DNA of 64,000 bases, taken from positions 98,044,747 through 98,108,746 of the forward strand of contig CM043954.1 of NCBI GenBank assembly GCA_014529385.2, given 5' to 3'. Of the stretch, positions 61,019-64,000 are shown in pieces (the first letter of the stretch is position 1; each line of letters begins with the position of its first letter). The notes beneath the pieces are model-generated. The model searched no databases. It was not told the DNA's origin and worked only from the letters and a program-made list of their open reading frames with translations. Source of the stretch: Adiantum capillus-veneris. Taxonomy: Eukaryota; Streptophyta; Polypodiopsida; Polypodiales; Pteridaceae. The position numbers were made by a program, and so were the translations under genes.

Positions 61019-62100
61019 TCAGATCGAGGCTCGGGGCAGCACTGCAGGAGACTAGAGTCACTAGCTCAGATTGCAGTGAAATTCGACAGGCGAAGACACG
61101 GCCCCAAATCTCGTGGGAAGCCCAAAGGGCTTGGTGTTGTCATAATTTCCTTCTGAGGTCATCTTGGCCACCGTTCGGCTTCAACAAAGGTCTGCGCAGG
61201 CCATTTTCGACTACGTGGTCTCAGCGGGTGCAGATCCGACTCTGCAAATTTGGGGTTTTCGGCCTACGACTGCAGGTGCTGAGGATATCGACACTCCCAG
61301 AGTGTTGATTTGTGGCTGTCTACACATCGAAGGACCGCTCACAGTTCTTGGAGGCGTGTCACATACGACACAGGCGTATCTACACACAGACTGTAGGCGA
61401 CATCCACTAGTTCATCAGGTAGCTTGTGTTTGCTGCTTGATATTCCAGATTTCATCCTGACATTGCAGGTACTTCCACATGGGATGTATTGTCAGAGATG
61501 ATGTATGTCTGTTGAGGGTTTGCTGGCTGTGAGTCACGCAGCAAACAACCGCCGCAGCGGTTACAACATACAGTGGGAAATTTTTGGATGTATGACTTTG
61601 TGGGAAGTCTATGTACTGTCAGATTTACTGCAGCCTTTGTTGAGGGTCGAGTGAGGTTTTATTGAGCTGGGGGATTCTCGAATGTTGAGATCCTTTCGGT
61701 GATACAGGTCTTGGAGCGATCCCTCGAGCACCCTTAGATAGGCAGCTAGGATGTATTGACTGTGAGTTAGACAGTTGGGATTGCATCTTTGCTTTATTGC
61801 CGTTGAGGCATTGTCGCAATCTATGCTTATAGGACAGTGACAGGACAGTGAGAGACACTACAGGTGCAGGACAGGTTTACCCGCAACTTACAGTGTCAGA
61901 GAGACAGTGTTTTTTGAGCTATTTTTGGTTTGTTTTCTAGTACACCAGAGCCATTTTACAAAGGAGACTCTGCCAAAATTTCTGAAGAATCTGAAGCTTT
62001 CTTGGTTCATTTGACAGGTTGATATTGGTTCAGAGATCAGTTTACAAGGGAAACTCTGCCGAATTTTTCCTAGGAAAGTAAACTACTGTGAAGCGTAGCT
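61019..62100 (+). other. Leader of right-hand copia
   Basis: No conserved coding. Repeats of GTTTACAAGGGAAACTCTGCC and TTTACAAAGGAGACTCTGCC occur at about 61956 and 62040. A packaging role is usual for this region but is not shown here. Confidence 0.6.
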
Positions 62101-64000
62101 ATGGCTGGATCACAGGACACTGCTCTTTACAATATCAAGAAGCTGGATGGAACCAATTTTCCATTGTGGAAGAAGCAGATTTGGCACGTGTTGGTACAAA
62201 AGAAGCACATAAAACCTATAAAGCTCAAGGGGATAAAACCAGAAGATATGGACGAAGATGAATGGAGCAAAATGGATGAATTGGCACTTTCTACCATTAT
62301 GCTGAATTTGGCAGAAAGCGTTTACTTCAATGTAGCAGACGAGATGTCGGCTTATCAAGCATGGTTAAAGCTGAGTGATCTTTATGAGAAGCAGAGTGCA
62401 GCTTCACAGGTATACTGGCTTAAGAAGCTTGTTGACTTGAAGATGAAAGAAGGGACACCTATGTCCAATCATCTGAATGAATTCAACACAATCTATAGTC
62501 AGTTGTCAGCTCAAGGTGTCAAGTTTGATGAACCTGTTAGAGCTATGTTCCTGTTGATCACATTGCCGAAAAGTTGGGACACTTTTCGCACAGCTTTGAG
62601 TAATTCTGCACCTCCAGATGGTTTGAACATAGCAGGTGTAGAAGGAAGTCTGCTTACTGAAGAAACCAATAGAAAGACAATGGACAAAGGCAAAGGAACA
62701 GCCTTAGTTGTCAGGGGAAGGACCAAAGAAAAGTACAAAGGTGGAAAGAGGAATCAGTCTCGTAGCAAGTCCCGCAGTGCTAAAGGCAAGAGTGACATAG
62801 AATGCTACCATTGTGGCAAGAAGGGTCACATGAAAAGAGACTGCAGAGAATGGAAAGCAGAAAAAGGCAAAGAGAAAGCTGAAGACCATGGTGAGAAGAA
62901 CAAGTCCTCAGTGAAGATTCAAGAAATAAATGTGACAAACACTGTTGCAGAGGATGACAGTCTAGTGTCAGGAGACATCTACTTCTTGAAGAATACAATG
63001 GACTCAGCTCTTCTTACAGCATCTGATGGAAATGCACTGAGTGACTGGATTATAGACTCAGGGGCATCACTTCATGTGTCTCCAAACAAGGAGTGGTTTA
63101 CTTCTTATGTGACCACTAAAGATCATGTTCGGCTAGGCAATGGGCAGACATGTGAGATCTTAGGTGTTGGAGATGTTCAATTGAAGTTTCAGAATGGCTC
63201 TTCTTTCACGCTGAAGAATGTGAGACATGTTCCCGCAATTACAAAGAGCTTGATCAGCACAGGTTTACTTGATGATGCTGGCTACGTCACCACTTTTGGA
63301 CAGAACATGTGGAAGATATCCAAGGGTTCTATGACAGTAGCACATGGAGTAAAGTCTGGAGGACTTTACATGATTTATGTATCAAATGTCTCTAAAAATG
63401 TAATCAATGTAACCGAGCAGCCGAACGTTTCTTTGTGGCATAGCCGGTTAGGACATATGTCCAAGAAGGGAATGGAAATCTTGTCTCGTTCTGGTTATTT
63501 GCCTGGCTTTTCATTTAATGATTTTGAATTCTGTGAACATTGTCTGTATGGTAAGCAAACACAGCAGCCACATAAGCATAGAAGCAGTAGAAGAGATACA
63601 CAGTTGGCACTTGTTCATAGTGATTTGTGTGGACCTATGCCTAACCTATCTCTAGGGGGAGCTTCTTACTTTATGACATTTATAGATGATTACTCGAGGA
63701 AAGTATGGGTTTACTTTCTCAAGCACAAGGATGAAGCGTTTAGTGTTTTCAAAACGTTTGTGACACTTGTGGAGAATCAGAGTGGCAAGAAGCTTAAATG
63801 CTTACGCACTGACAATGGTGGAGAGTATGTTTCAAAGGCCTTTCAGGACTTTTGTGAGTCAAAAGGTATAAAACGTGAACTTACTGCTCCTTACAATCCT
63901 CCTCAAAATGGTGTTGCTGAGAGGATGAATAGGACCATACAAGAGAAGGTCAGAAGTATGTTGTCTAATGCACAGCTGCCAAATGGGTTTTGGGCTGAAG
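62101..64000 (+). CDS. copia gag-pol polyprotein, 5' part, frame open to window end
   Basis: The start is ATG at 62101; 633 codons are visible with no stop. Gag opens with YNIKKLDGTNFPLWKKQI. The CCHC zinc knuckle CYHCGKKGHMKRDC is at residues 235-248, after a Lys/Arg-rich stretch. The protease active site is DSGAS at 319-323 (WIIDSGASLHVSP). The pre-integrase motif LWHSRLGHMS is at about 445, followed by a CxxC (CEHC). The integrase core acidic residues are D508, D571 and E607, giving D-x62-D-x35-E. RT and RNase H should follow outside the window. All catalytic residues seen are intact, unlike the other retroelements here. In this superfamily the product is a self-cleaving polyprotein that forms cytoplasmic particles. 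Confidence 0.95.
   Translation, partial: MAGSQDTALYNIKKLDGTNFPLWKKQIWHVLVQKKHIKPIKLKGIKPEDMDEDEWSKMDELALSTIMLNLAESVYFNVADEMSAYQAWLKLSDLYEKQSAASQVYWLKKLVDLKMKEGTPMSNHLNEFNTIYSQLSAQGVKFDEPVRAMFLLITLPKSWDTFRTALSNSAPPDGLNIAGVEGSLLTEETNRKTMDKGKGTALVVRGRTKEKYKGGKRNQSRSKSRSAKGKSDIECYHCGKKGHMKRDCREWKAEKGKEKAEDHGEKNKSSVKIQEINVTNTVAEDDSLVSGDIYFLKNTMDSALLTASDGNALSDWIIDSGASLHVSPNKEWFTSYVTTKDHVRLGNGQTCEILGVGDVQLKFQNGSSFTLKNVRHVPAITKSLISTGLLDDAGYVTTFGQNMWKISKGSMTVAHGVKSGGLYMIYVSNVSKNVINVTEQPNVSLWHSRLGHMSKKGMEILSRSGYLPGFSFNDFEFCEHCLYGKQTQQPHKHRSSRRDTQLALVHSDLCGPMPNLSLGGASYFMTFIDDYSRKVWVYFLKHKDEAFSVFKTFVTLVENQSGKKLKCLRTDNGGEYVSKAFQDFCESKGIKRELTAPYNPPQNGVAERMNRTIQEKVRSMLSNAQLPNGFWAE

Larger units (their letters stand above)
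60813..64000 (+). mobile_element. Ty1/copia element, apparently intact, runs off right edge
   Basis: 5' LTR 60813-61004, primer-binding site at 61007, a 1.1-kb leader, then one uninterrupted gag-pol frame from 62101 to the window end. The 3' half and second LTR lie outside. It is a different family from the copia at 34608: LTR, leader and protein all differ. Confidence 0.9.

Noticed and set aside
61164-61460. 98-codon frame in the right-hand copia leader
   Set aside because: It precedes the true gag start at 62101 and has no gag similarity.
62110-62998. - strand frames across 62110-62998
   Set aside because: Shadows of the intact + strand gag-pol frame.

Overview
This is nuclear DNA of a land plant. 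Two host genes show it: an EPF-like (EPFL) secreted peptide gene on the + strand (15468-16729, three exons) and a hydroxyproline O-arabinosyltransferase (HPAT-type) gene on the - strand (48692-45640, six exons seen, 3' end missing). Both have spliceosomal introns with GT/AG ends. Almost everything else is transposable elements, relics of them, and many long (CT)n, (CA)n and (GA)n microsatellites. The species cannot be told from the sequence. A large, repeat-rich genome is likely; a fern or other non-angiosperm is only a guess.

Layout. 1-12097: two nested CACTA (En/Spm-type) DNA transposons. The outer one enters from the left edge and ends at 12097. The inner one (4062-11119) is complete, with matching CACTACAAGAGG ends and a TTA target duplication. 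Each carries a TNP2-like gene (Transposase_21, DUF4218 and DUF4216-like parts) and a second TNPA-like gene. The TNP2 genes are broken in both copies. The TNPA-like gene is intact in the inner element and has two nonsense codons in the outer one. The inner element also carries what looks like a captured piece of a host heavy-metal-associated (HMA) domain gene.

12098-28200: intergenic DNA with a 480-bp foldback element, the EPFL gene, a decayed L1-like LINE, pieces of Ty3/gypsy elements and a LINE reverse transcriptase that runs straight into an LTR-element primer-binding site.

28200-45121: a retrotransposon nest. A - strand Ty3/gypsy element (33259-45121) with both LTRs contains a complete Ty1/copia element (34608-39288, ACAGG target duplication). 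To its left lies a related gypsy fragment (28975-31876) whose gag is partly inverted and duplicated and whose LTR is rich in GTAC sites.

45122-49150: the HPAT gene. The gypsy element sits in or after its sixth intron, and the last exon was not found.

49150-64000: low-gene DNA with tandem duplications, a decayed copia fragment (about 55800-57200), the 3' end of another gypsy element (57907 and above), and an apparently intact Ty1/copia element (60813 to the window end) whose single long gag-pol frame runs off the right edge.

In each CACTA the TNPA-like protein is inferred to bind the subterminal repeats and TNP2 to cut the ends. In the LTR elements gag, protease, integrase, reverse transcriptase and RNase H act together; only the copia element at the right edge looks competent over the part visible. 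The host genes act separately: EPFL as a secreted ligand, HPAT in the Golgi.
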